This document shows, one piece after another, positions 1 through 5,721 of a DNA stretch of 9,865 bases. The stretch is taken from positions 1,725 through 11,589 of the forward strand of contig DIFL01000055.1 of NCBI GenBank assembly GCA_002419125.1. The letters are read 5' to 3'. Below the pieces are notes generated by a model that saw nothing but the letters and a program-made list of their open reading frames with translations, did not search any database and had not been told where the DNA came from. The position numbers and the translations under genes are program-made. This stretch comes from Candidatus Dojkabacteria bacterium UBA5749 (lineage in GTDB: Bacteria; Patescibacteriota; Dojkabacteria; SC72). Within the stretch, counting starts at the first letter, position 1; each line of letters starts with the position of its first letter.

Positions 1-650
1 GGTCAGGAGTTACCGAGAGCATTGGGATGGAGTTAAGTACACTAGAGAAAGTTTTAAAATGGTTAAATGAGGGTAAGCCAGTTATTGATATGAAATTAAA
101 TGAGCAGGAAAGCAGAATTGTTTGCGATATGTGGTTGTTAACTAACAAACAGAGAGTCTTTATTCTTAATACAAAAGAGGGTTTGGAAGAGAAGAGGATA
201 GGGGAATGGAAAAAGAAGTTAGGGGAGATTTCAAATGATATTAATAACGAGTATGTGTTGGATGTTGATGTTAAACTACTTTCTGATTTAACGAGTTTGA
301 AGGAAGGAGAATTAGAGGAATATATTGAATTACTAGGTAAGAGACCAACTACAGTAGAGGATGTAATAAAAAAAGCATATGAGAGATTAAATCTGATTAC
401 TTTCTATACAGGTTCTCAAAAAGAGTGCAATGCTTGGAGTATGCGCAAGGGTGCAGATGTAAAAAGTGCTGCGAGTGTAATTCATACGGATTTGGGTAAG
501 AATTTTATTACAGCAGATGTCGTAAATGTTGATGAGTTAATTGAGGTTGGAGGGTGGGTTAATGCAAAAGAGAGGGGGATAATAAAAAACAATGGAAAAG
601 AATATATTGTTAAGGATGGTGATTATATTGTCATATTGGCGAATACATAA
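1..650 (+). CDS. ychF: YchF/OLA1-family ATPase, C-terminal part (5' end outside window)
   Basis: The reading frame is open from the first complete codon at position 3, so the gene begins upstream and the N-terminal P-loop GTPase-like domain (G1-G4) is not visible. The ATG at 27 is internal. The C-terminal half matches YchF well. It has a helical stretch with 'LEKVLKWLNEGKP', then 'RLNLITFYTGSQKECNAW', 'AASVIHTDLGKNFI' and the ending 'GKEYIVKDGDYIVILANT', which is the TGS domain with the family's typical VKDGD near the C-terminus. YchF proteins are cytosolic, ribosome-associated ATPases of the TRAFAC/Obg group that bind ATP rather than GTP and are linked to stress and translation control. The nucleotide specificity cannot be checked here because the G4 region is missing. 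It stops with TAA 72 nt before rpsF, with no terminator in between, and a promoter for the next operon lies in that gap. Confidence 0.93.
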   Translation, partial: SGVTESIGMELSTLEKVLKWLNEGKPVIDMKLNEQESRIVCDMWLLTNKQRVFILNTKEGLEEKRIGEWKKKLGEISNDINNEYVLDVDVKLLSDLTSLKEGELEEYIELLGKRPTTVEDVIKKAYERLNLITFYTGSQKECNAWSMRKGADVKSAASVIHTDLGKNFITADVVNVDELIEVGGWVNAKERGIIKNNGKEYIVKDGDYIVILANT

Positions 651-655
651 TACAA

Positions 656-684
656 TTGATATATCTGTATTTTTCTGCTAAAAT
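656..684 (+). promoter_or_regulatory. Predicted sigma70-type promoter for the rpsF-ssb-rpsR operon
   Basis: TTGATA (656-661) and TAAAAT (679-684) are separated by exactly 17 bp. A TGC immediately before the -10 gives an extended -10 element. The predicted start is near 691, leaving a leader of about 32 nt that is almost pure A/T and has no Shine-Dalgarno sequence. A second TATATA sits directly before the rpsF ATG and could act as an alternative -10. Confidence 0.55.
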
Positions 685-711
685 CCATTCGCTAGTTTAA
701 TATAGTTAAAA

Positions 712-725
712 TATATATACAAATG
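712..725 (+). promoter_or_regulatory. TATATA-type motif abutting the rpsF start codon
   Basis: TATATATAC-AA lies directly before the ATG. A TATATA hexamer at 712-717 is 5 nt from the A of ATG, which fits a -10 box producing a leaderless mRNA. The same block with the same AGTTAAA just upstream (704-710) recurs before ssb (1116-1140), and a shorter form occurs before htrA (5711-5721). It could instead be an unstructured A/U leader that helps ribosome binding, since a better-scoring promoter lies at 656-684. Confidence 0.4.
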
Positions 726-1076
726 GCAAGAGAAAAGAAAAAGTTAAAAACATATGAGTTAATGGTTGCTCTTAAGCCTTTACTTCCTGATGAATTAAGA
801 AAAAGTATGCATAAGGAATTTGTAGATATGATGAGTAAAGATGGGGGAGAGGTATTAGATGTTGATGTATGGGGAAAAAGATATCTTTCTTACAAAATAC
901 AGGGTCACAACGAAGGGTATTACTTAGTATATAACTTTGTACATACCCCAAAAAATATTAATGAGATGAAAAGAGTATTACAATTAAGGCAGGAAATTTT
1001 GAGATTTATGATTATTGAAGTTGATAATACAGAGATAATAGGGAAGGGAATTAAGAAAAAAGAGATTGAGGTGTAG
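723..1076 (+). CDS. rpsF: 30S ribosomal protein bS6
   Basis: The 117-residue product has the length and pattern of bS6. After a short basic N-terminus (residues 1-9) comes 'TYELMVALKPLLPDE', the first strand and helix. Next are 'DVDVWGKRYLSYKIQGHNEGYYLVYNF' (47-72), the WGKR-x-L-x-Y-x-I core, and 'LRQEILRFMIIEVD' (88-101), the closing strand. bS6 binds bS18 on the platform of the small subunit. It is the first gene of the conserved rpsF-ssb-rpsR order; both partners and SSB follow on the same strand. The C-terminal tail is short and charged. The stop is TAG. No Shine-Dalgarno sequence precedes the ATG; the bases before it are TATATATACAA. Confidence 0.95.
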   Translation: MAREKKKLKTYELMVALKPLLPDELRKSMHKEFVDMMSKDGGEVLDVDVWGKRYLSYKIQGHNEGYYLVYNFVHTPKNINEMKRVLQLRQEILRFMIIEVDNTEIIGKGIKKKEIEV

Positions 1077-1115
1077 TTAAGTATTTTTTAATATTAGGCT
1101 GTTAAAATAGAGGTA

Positions 1116-1140
1116 AGTTAAATTTATATATATACAAATA
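1116..1140 (+). promoter_or_regulatory. Start-proximal AGTTAAA...TATATATAC element of ssb
   Basis: AGTTAAA (1116-1122) is followed by a TATATATATAC run (1125-1135) and then AAAT directly before the ATG. A TATATA at 1129-1134 is 5 nt from the start codon, the same spacing as before rpsF and htrA. A second possible element, TG-T-TAAAAT (1100-1108), resembles the extended -10 of the rpsF promoter but has no good -35. The element may be an internal leaderless promoter or an SD-free translation enhancer. Confidence 0.35.
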
Positions 1141-1616
1141 TGTCAGCAAGGTCTTTAAATAAGGTTCAGTTGATAGGTAACTTAACTAGGGAACCAGAGT
1201 TAAGATATACCACTGGTGGAACTCCAGTAGTTACATTCGGTTTAGCAACAAATAAATCTTGGAAAGATCAGGATGGGAATGTTAAAGAAATCGCAGAGTT
1301 TCATAACATAGTTGCATGGAATAAGATGGCTGAAATATGCCAGCAGTTACTAGCTAAGGGAATGAAAGTATATATTGAGGGTTCTTTGTCTACAAGATCA
1401 TGGGAAGCAGATGATGGTTCTACTAGATATAAGACAGAGGTAAGAGTAAACGATATGATTCTTTTAGATAGTAAAGGTAAACAGGGTGCAGGATTTGATG
1501 CAGATGTACAACATCCAACAGAAGAGCCAGAAAGTGTTCCAGAAGAGGAAACTACTCCTGTTGATGATACAACTACGAATGAAGATCCTTTAGAGGATTC
1601 TGATTTACCATTTTAA
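1140..1616 (+). CDS. ssb: Single-stranded DNA-binding protein SSB
   Basis: The product is 158 residues. The OB fold spans roughly residues 5-113: 'LNKVQLIGNLTREPELRYT' at the start, 'FHNIVAWNKMAEICQQLLAKG' in the middle, and 'KVYIEGSLSTRSW' before the last strands. The aromatic positions that stack on ssDNA are present by family analogy: W41, F54 in place of the Trp of E. coli, and W88. The region from about 115 to 152 is a Glu/Asp/Thr/Pro-rich disordered linker. The protein ends in DSDLPF, the acidic C-terminal tip that recruits replication and repair partners. SSB works as a cytosolic tetramer in replication, repair and recombination. It sits between rpsF and rpsR as in many bacteria, 63 nt after rpsF and 18 nt before rpsR. 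Confidence 0.96.
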   Translation: MSARSLNKVQLIGNLTREPELRYTTGGTPVVTFGLATNKSWKDQDGNVKEIAEFHNIVAWNKMAEICQQLLAKGMKVYIEGSLSTRSWEADDGSTRYKTEVRVNDMILLDSKGKQGAGFDADVQHPTEEPESVPEEETTPVDDTTTNEDPLEDSDLPF

Positions 1617-1634
1617 TTTTATTGATTAGTAGTA

Positions 1635-1985
1635 ATGGAGGAAGGGAAGATAGTTGAAGAGAAAAAGATAGTAGTCCCAACTTTAGATGACGTATATGAT
1701 GAAAAGAGCGTCACTGAAGACGAGGGGGAAAATACCTATGGTGGTAAAAAGAAACCAAGAAGAAGAAGAAAGATAGTTCAAAATCTCTCTTGTCCTTTGT
1801 GTGATTCTGGGGTAAAAGAGGTCTCTTACAAAGATGTATATCAACTTAAAAAGTTTACTTCTGTTAGAGGAAAGATAATATCTGTTGAAAAATCCGGTGC
1901 TTGTCATAAACACCAAAAACAGTTAAAGAGAGCCATTAAAAGAGCTAGGTTTATGGCATTGTTACCGTATATCTCTAGAGAATAA
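1635..1985 (+). CDS. rpsR: 30S ribosomal protein bS18 with an N-terminal extension, zinc-binding (C+) form
   Basis: The conserved bS18 body starts around residue 38 with the basic run KKKPRRRRK. It continues through 'VSYKDVYQLKKFTSVRGKI' (63-81) and 'HQKQLKRAIKRARFMALLPY' (93-112). C53, C56, C90 and H93 form a CPxC...CxxH set, the likely zinc site of C+ type S18 proteins; many S18 proteins lack it. At 116 residues it is about 35-40 longer than typical S18. The extra part is an acidic N-terminal segment (residues 1-36). M1 is the only in-frame ATG before the conserved body, so the extension seems real rather than a mis-called start. It is the last gene of the operon and a strong terminator follows its TAA. 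No bL9 gene follows, unlike the common rpsF-ssb-rpsR-rplI arrangement. Confidence 0.94.
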   Translation: MEEGKIVEEKKIVVPTLDDVYDEKSVTEDEGENTYGGKKKPRRRRKIVQNLSCPLCDSGVKEVSYKDVYQLKKFTSVRGKIISVEKSGACHKHQKQLKRAIKRARFMALLPYISRE

Positions 1986-2004
1986 GTTAAACAAGTTGAT
2001 TTTG

Positions 2005-2033
2005 AAAGGAGGCATAAAGCCTCCTTTTTGTTT
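2005..2033 (+). terminator. Rho-independent terminator after rpsR
   Basis: A 9-bp perfect stem, AAAGGAGGC (2005-2013) with GCCTCCTTT (2019-2027), encloses the 5-nt loop ATAAA and is followed by TTGTTT, giving a run of T with one interruption. It ends the ribosomal operon 19 nt after the rpsR stop and isolates it from the gene at 2069. Confidence 0.88.
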
Positions 2034-2059
2034 AAAAAAAGTCATTTTACTGGTAAACT
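2031..2059 (+). promoter_or_regulatory. Possible promoter for the unknown gene pair, near-leaderless
   Basis: TTTAAA (2031-2036), a 17-bp spacer and TAAACT (2054-2059) preceded by TGG make a moderate extended -10 promoter. Only 9 nt separate the -10 from the ATG at 2069, so the predicted leader is about 3 nt. The -35 overlaps the tail of the preceding terminator. A second TATAAC (2062-2067) lies even closer and would favour the next in-frame ATG at 2084. Confidence 0.4.
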
Positions 2060-2068
2060 AGTATAACA

Positions 2069-3442
2069 ATGGATACACTGCCCATGTTTAAAGAAAATGC
2101 ATATTTAACACTCGTTATTAAGGATAACTTTATCTATGCTAATTTAGCATATTCTAATTTGGTTGCTCAAAGGACTTTTGTTCTTTCAGATTCAACTGAT
2201 CTTTCTCCTCTAAAATTTAGATTAGATGATTTTACCTTTACTAAAGATTTCTGGTATGAATATTTTGATTCTTTAGAAAAAGTGTTCGATTGGGATATTG
2301 TAGATAGAACATACGAAGGAGCATTTAAGATAAAGGGGTTTGAACATGAAGAGGTTGGTGTCTCTGGTATTAAGATCTTGGTAGATGATAATCAACCATT
2401 TTTTAAAAACATATTTGTTTCTTTAAAGGAGTTTTCCAGAGATGTCTCTATTAAGCTTTTAGATGATAAATATATTAATCAGTTATTAACTGGTTTTCTG
2501 GATAGAATGGGGTATAACCAAATAATATGGATTGATTTAGATATCTCCCATTTCTCTGTGTATAGTGCAGTTAGAGAAAATGTTTTAAATGGGATGTTTA
2601 ATAAGGTTGTGGATACTAAAATAAATATTACTTCATCAAAGATAGATTGGAGCAACGAGATAGGATTAATCGACTTTATTAAAACATCTAAATTACAATC
2701 TTTTCTGTCAGGAGAGTGCTCGGAAGAAGATTTAACTAATAAATGGGGAAACCTTATTGCACATAGTTGTGAATATATTACTGACCCTGTGTTACACGAT
2801 GTTTTAAGAGCTTTTACAACTCTCCAGTTGCTTTCAATTAAGCAGTCCAATTCGGACAAATTAAACGGAGCATTAAGTTCTACTTCTGCAGTAATAGTAA
2901 CTGGTAATATTGCTCATCTGCTAACTAAAAGAGAACTTCTTTTTTCTGTAATAGATGGTTTAGAATTAGAGGGTATGTTTGATCTTTTCCTAGATGAAGA
3001 AAACAAACTGTTTGCCTTTGGTAAGAGCATTATTGATAAAGAAAAAGCTCAAGATATTGTTATTCTTCGCGGAGATGTATTACCTAAAGCAATCAAGGTT
3101 TTGATACCAGAAGTACCTCTTAAAAGTAAGAGTAAAGTTATATTTGCAGGTAAGGTATCTGCTCAAAATGTTGAACCTAGAGACATATTTGCCTTTGGAT
3201 CTTCCCTTCAAATTCTTAAAATACCTTCTTTGGGAGAGAAGATAATTATTGGAGGTGAATTAAAAAATGGAACTGTTTTCTCTCATTACACATTTAGCAA
3301 TATAGAGTTTCTCTCAACTAAAAGAAGTTTTGAGTATGAATATCTAGTAATAGATGCAAGAAGTAGACCAATAGTGTATGGTCCGAATCCACAAAATAAT
3401 AGAACTAAATTTAAGATATGGAAAGATGCAGATACGGAGTAG
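2069..3442 (+). CDS. Uncharacterised 457-residue protein, possibly actin/HSP70-like ATPase fold
   Basis: I do not recognise the family. No signal peptide or membrane segment is visible, so it is probably cytosolic. Seen in the sequence: an N-terminal strand-turn-strand ('LTLVIKDNFIYANLAYSN', 13-30); a glycine-poor middle; 'IIWIDLDISHFSVYS' (152-166), a strand-Asp-x-Asp-turn-strand like the phosphate-2 loop of actin-like ATPases; and 'SAVIVTGNIAHLL' (273-285), which could be an adenosine-motif strand. The C-terminal third (about 330-457) is beta-rich and ends in 'VIDARSRPIVYGPNPQNNR', a motif-like stretch that may be conserved. The ASKHA-fold idea is inference from these short matches and could be wrong. 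The gene overlaps the next one by 17 nt and is probably translated together with it. An alternative start is M6 at 2084. The stop is TAG. Confidence 0.8.
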   Translation: MDTLPMFKENAYLTLVIKDNFIYANLAYSNLVAQRTFVLSDSTDLSPLKFRLDDFTFTKDFWYEYFDSLEKVFDWDIVDRTYEGAFKIKGFEHEEVGVSGIKILVDDNQPFFKNIFVSLKEFSRDVSIKLLDDKYINQLLTGFLDRMGYNQIIWIDLDISHFSVYSAVRENVLNGMFNKVVDTKINITSSKIDWSNEIGLIDFIKTSKLQSFLSGECSEEDLTNKWGNLIAHSCEYITDPVLHDVLRAFTTLQLLSIKQSNSDKLNGALSSTSAVIVTGNIAHLLTKRELLFSVIDGLELEGMFDLFLDEENKLFAFGKSIIDKEKAQDIVILRGDVLPKAIKVLIPEVPLKSKSKVIFAGKVSAQNVEPRDIFAFGSSLQILKIPSLGEKIIIGGELKNGTVFSHYTFSNIEFLSTKRSFEYEYLVIDARSRPIVYGPNPQNNRTKFKIWKDADTE

Positions 3443-4433
3443 AGTCTTTGAAAAATGTACAGATTACAGGTTTAATATCCCTCTTTTGGGAAGTGATAAA
3501 ACGAATATTACAGTTGGAAAGCTTAATGTCGGGGATATCCTTTTTGAGAGAAGTGATTCTACTTTAAAGAAGTCTATTAATATCGCAGACGTGTTACATT
3601 GTAAGGGAGATCAGTGTTCAAAATACATTGTTAAAATAGATGGGGAATATGTAGAGAAAGGAGAGGTATTAGCGAATAAGACCTCTTCGGGAAAACTCTC
3701 TGTGACTGAAATAAAATCTCCAATATCAGGAGTATTAGATCTAAGTAGGGTAGATTTCGGATATATAGATATACTCGGGGAAGAGGGAAATACCGTATTA
3801 AAGAGCGATTTCGATGGGAATATACTAGATATTAACCCAATAGATGGTATTACCATTTCTGCACAGGCAGTAGCAGTAGATGGGGTCGTAAGTAGTAAGG
3901 GTAGGGAGAAACTATTCGGGAAATTAGAAATACTTTCTGATGGTAATACTATATTAAATGAAGAAGCACTAGATGTTGACTATACAGGAAAGATAGTATG
4001 GGTGGGTCCATATCTTTACAATCGGGTTGCTACGGAACTTTTTGAGAGAGGTGCTGTTGCTGTACTTACATATGCAATGTCATATGTTGAATTTAGAGAG
4101 ATTGGTTTACCAATTATGATTCTTGGAGGGTTTGGTTCTGTGCACTGTGATATTGAATTTTTAAAGAGGTTTATTTCTTTTAAAGACAAATTTGTAATAT
4201 TGGATACTTCTCAAAACCAGTTATTTATAGTTTCAGAGAGTAATTTTAAAAATAACGGTTGGTTTGTTAATCAATACATTAATCAGACTGTTATATCCAG
4301 ATCCTCTGCAACCTATGGATATATTGGTAAGATTACCGAATATGATCCTGATACAAATAATATTCTTGTTGAATTTGGTAAAAAGGGTAGGGCATTGATG
4401 AATATGGGATTAGTTGATTTTATCGATTTGTAA
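3426..4433 (+). CDS. Uncharacterised 335-residue protein with lipoyl-like barrel-sandwich segment
   Basis: I do not recognise the family. I chose the ATG at 3426 over the in-frame ATG at 3378 because it cuts the overlap with the preceding gene from 65 to 17 nt and the upstream residues look non-conserved. From M at 3426: residues 72-83 ('DGEYVEKGEVLA') and 98-105 ('SPISGVLD') look like the two halves of a biotinyl/lipoyl-like barrel-sandwich hybrid, but no modifiable MKM/DK-A lysine motif is present. A central alpha/beta part holds 'GKIVWVGPYLYNRVATELFE' (188-207) and 'LPIMILGGFGSVHCD' (228-242), rich in Gly and hydrophobic residues. The C-terminus ('YIGKITEYDPDTNNILVEFG', 299-318) looks like a small SH3/KOW-type barrel. 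There is no signal peptide or clear membrane helix. Its tight coupling to the gene before it suggests a shared complex or pathway. Confidence 0.8.
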   Translation: MQIRSRVFEKCTDYRFNIPLLGSDKTNITVGKLNVGDILFERSDSTLKKSINIADVLHCKGDQCSKYIVKIDGEYVEKGEVLANKTSSGKLSVTEIKSPISGVLDLSRVDFGYIDILGEEGNTVLKSDFDGNILDINPIDGITISAQAVAVDGVVSSKGREKLFGKLEILSDGNTILNEEALDVDYTGKIVWVGPYLYNRVATELFERGAVAVLTYAMSYVEFREIGLPIMILGGFGSVHCDIEFLKRFISFKDKFVILDTSQNQLFIVSESNFKNNGWFVNQYINQTVISRSSATYGYIGKITEYDPDTNNILVEFGKKGRALMNMGLVDFIDL

Positions 4434-4456
4434 TTACCCATTTCTATGAATATAAT
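4428..4456 (+). promoter_or_regulatory. Predicted sigma70 promoter for the ctpA-htrA protease pair
   Basis: TTGTAA (4428-4433) and a perfect TATAAT (4451-4456) are 17 bp apart. The TAA of the -35 is also the stop codon of the preceding gene. The predicted start is near 4463, giving an A/T-only-rich leader of about 27 nt without a Shine-Dalgarno sequence. Confidence 0.6.
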
Positions 4457-4489
4457 AGATTTTAGAATTTACTTTAAATAACTAAATGT

Positions 4490-5701
4490 ATGGAAAATAA
4501 CGGAGGAAAAGTCTTTGGGGTGTTAATCTTAACAGTAGTAGCTTTCTGTGGAGGTATTATCTTTGGAAGAAATATTAGTCCAGTATCAAATGGTACGATG
4601 AGTTTTAATAGCTCAAAGAGTGTAAATATAGATCTCTTTTGGGATGTATGGAATGTATTAGAAGATAAGTATGTTGAAGAGAAAAAGGTCTCAGAGGAAG
4701 ACAGAGTATATGGTGCTATTAAAGGTTTGGTAGATTCCTACGGCGATCCTGCTACAATTTTTCTTACCCCGCAAGAGACTCAAGATTTCAACGATTTAAA
4801 TAGTGGTAAGTATTTTGAAGGGATTGGTGCTGAGTTAGGGTATAGTGAGGGTTCAATTATTGTAGTTTCCCCACTAGATGGTTCTCCAGCTAAGGCAGCA
4901 GGGATTAGACCAGGTGACTATATTCTTTCAGTTGATGACTACGAAGTTAAAGCAGGGGACAATATATATGAGATTGTTGAAAAGATTAGAGGTGAATCCG
5001 GGAGTACAGTTAAACTTAGAGTTTTACATAAGGGGGAGTTAGAGCCTGTTGAAATTGAGATTGAAAGAGGTGAGATTACAGTTCCAAGTATGACTTTAAC
5101 TTATGTTGGAGACAAAAAAGATATTGCATTTATAGATATCGCTAGGTTTACTGAGTCGTCTCTAGAAACTTGGAATAATAAATGGGATGAGGTTGTACAA
5201 GATATTGATTCTAAGAATGTGAATAAGGTGTTAATTGATTTAAGAGGTAATCCTGGGGGATACTTTGATGCTGGTATATATGCAGCAGACGATTTCTTGG
5301 ATATTGGGAAGGTAATCTCTCAGCAGCAAGACGGTAAGGGTAATATACAGAGTTTTGATGCAACAAAGGGTGGAAGATTACTTGGAAAGAAAGTAGTAGT
5401 ACTAGTTGATGAGGGGAGTGCTTCTGCTTCTGAGATTTTTGCGGGTGCACTACAGCAGAATGGTGTTGCTACAATAGTTGGTACTAAAACATATGGGAAG
5501 GGTACTGCTCAAAGTATAGTTGATCTTTCTGCTGGTGCAAGTTTACATATTACTGTCTTGAAATGGTTACTTCCTGACGGCTCTTGGTTAAATACAGAAA
5601 ACTCAATTACTCCAGATGTAGAGGTTGAAAATAGTGTTGCAGATTTTATTCAGGGGATAGACAAACAGTACAACGAAGCTTTAGTATTAATAAATAAATA
5701 A
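4490..5701 (+). CDS. ctpA: S41-family C-terminal processing peptidase, membrane-anchored, with PDZ domain
   Basis: This 403-residue protease cleaves proteins near their C-termini outside the cytoplasmic membrane. A single N-terminal hydrophobic segment (about 8-26) serves as signal anchor. A helical N-terminal domain follows ('LFWDVWNVLEDKYVE', 49-63; 'DPATIFLTPQE', 86-96). The PDZ domain covers about 105-192, with 'GIGAELGY' and 'GSPAKAAGIRPGDYILSVDD' (131-150). The catalytic core shows 'LIDLRGNPGGYFDAGIYAADDF' (248-269), 'VDEGSASASEIFAGAL' (306-321) and 'GTKTYGKGTAQ' (331-341). By family spacing (Ser and Lys 25 apart) the catalytic pair is S312 and K337, with Q341 supporting. All expected residues are present, so it should be active. 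It has its own promoter, and htrA follows 20 nt downstream, so the two are probably co-transcribed. Prc/CtpB-like subfamily assignment is only approximate. Confidence 0.95.
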   Translation: MENNGGKVFGVLILTVVAFCGGIIFGRNISPVSNGTMSFNSSKSVNIDLFWDVWNVLEDKYVEEKKVSEEDRVYGAIKGLVDSYGDPATIFLTPQETQDFNDLNSGKYFEGIGAELGYSEGSIIVVSPLDGSPAKAAGIRPGDYILSVDDYEVKAGDNIYEIVEKIRGESGSTVKLRVLHKGELEPVEIEIERGEITVPSMTLTYVGDKKDIAFIDIARFTESSLETWNNKWDEVVQDIDSKNVNKVLIDLRGNPGGYFDAGIYAADDFLDIGKVISQQQDGKGNIQSFDATKGGRLLGKKVVVLVDEGSASASEIFAGALQQNGVATIVGTKTYGKGTAQSIVDLSAGASLHITVLKWLLPDGSWLNTENSITPDVEVENSVADFIQGIDKQYNEALVLINK

Positions 5702-5710
5702 ATTAATATT

Positions 5711-5721
5711 TATATACAACC
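5711..5721 (+). promoter_or_regulatory. TATATAC motif abutting the htrA start codon
   Basis: TATATAC-AACC lies directly before the ATG at 5722, with TATATA 5 nt from the start codon, the same spacing as one register of the rpsF motif and as the ssb motif. The whole intergenic gap is 20 nt and has no Shine-Dalgarno sequence. Confidence 0.3.

Noticed and set aside
651..722. S6:S18 autoregulatory leader RNA upstream of rpsF
   Set aside because: The known motif needs a structured leader with a bulged CCG. The region after the predicted start is nearly all A/T and has no such hairpin.
1683..1916. Minus-strand reading frame of 77 codons opposite rpsR
   Set aside because: It lies wholly antisense to a well-supported ribosomal protein gene and its product has no recognisable motif.
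2479..2859. Minus-strand reading frame of 126 codons inside the first unknown gene
   Set aside because: Antisense to a longer frame that fits its neighbours' spacing and overlap; no motif and no start signals.
3378..3425. Earlier ATG for the second unknown gene
   Set aside because: It would add 16 residues and raise the overlap with the preceding gene to 65 nt. The ATG at 3426 is more plausible, though the longer form is not excluded.
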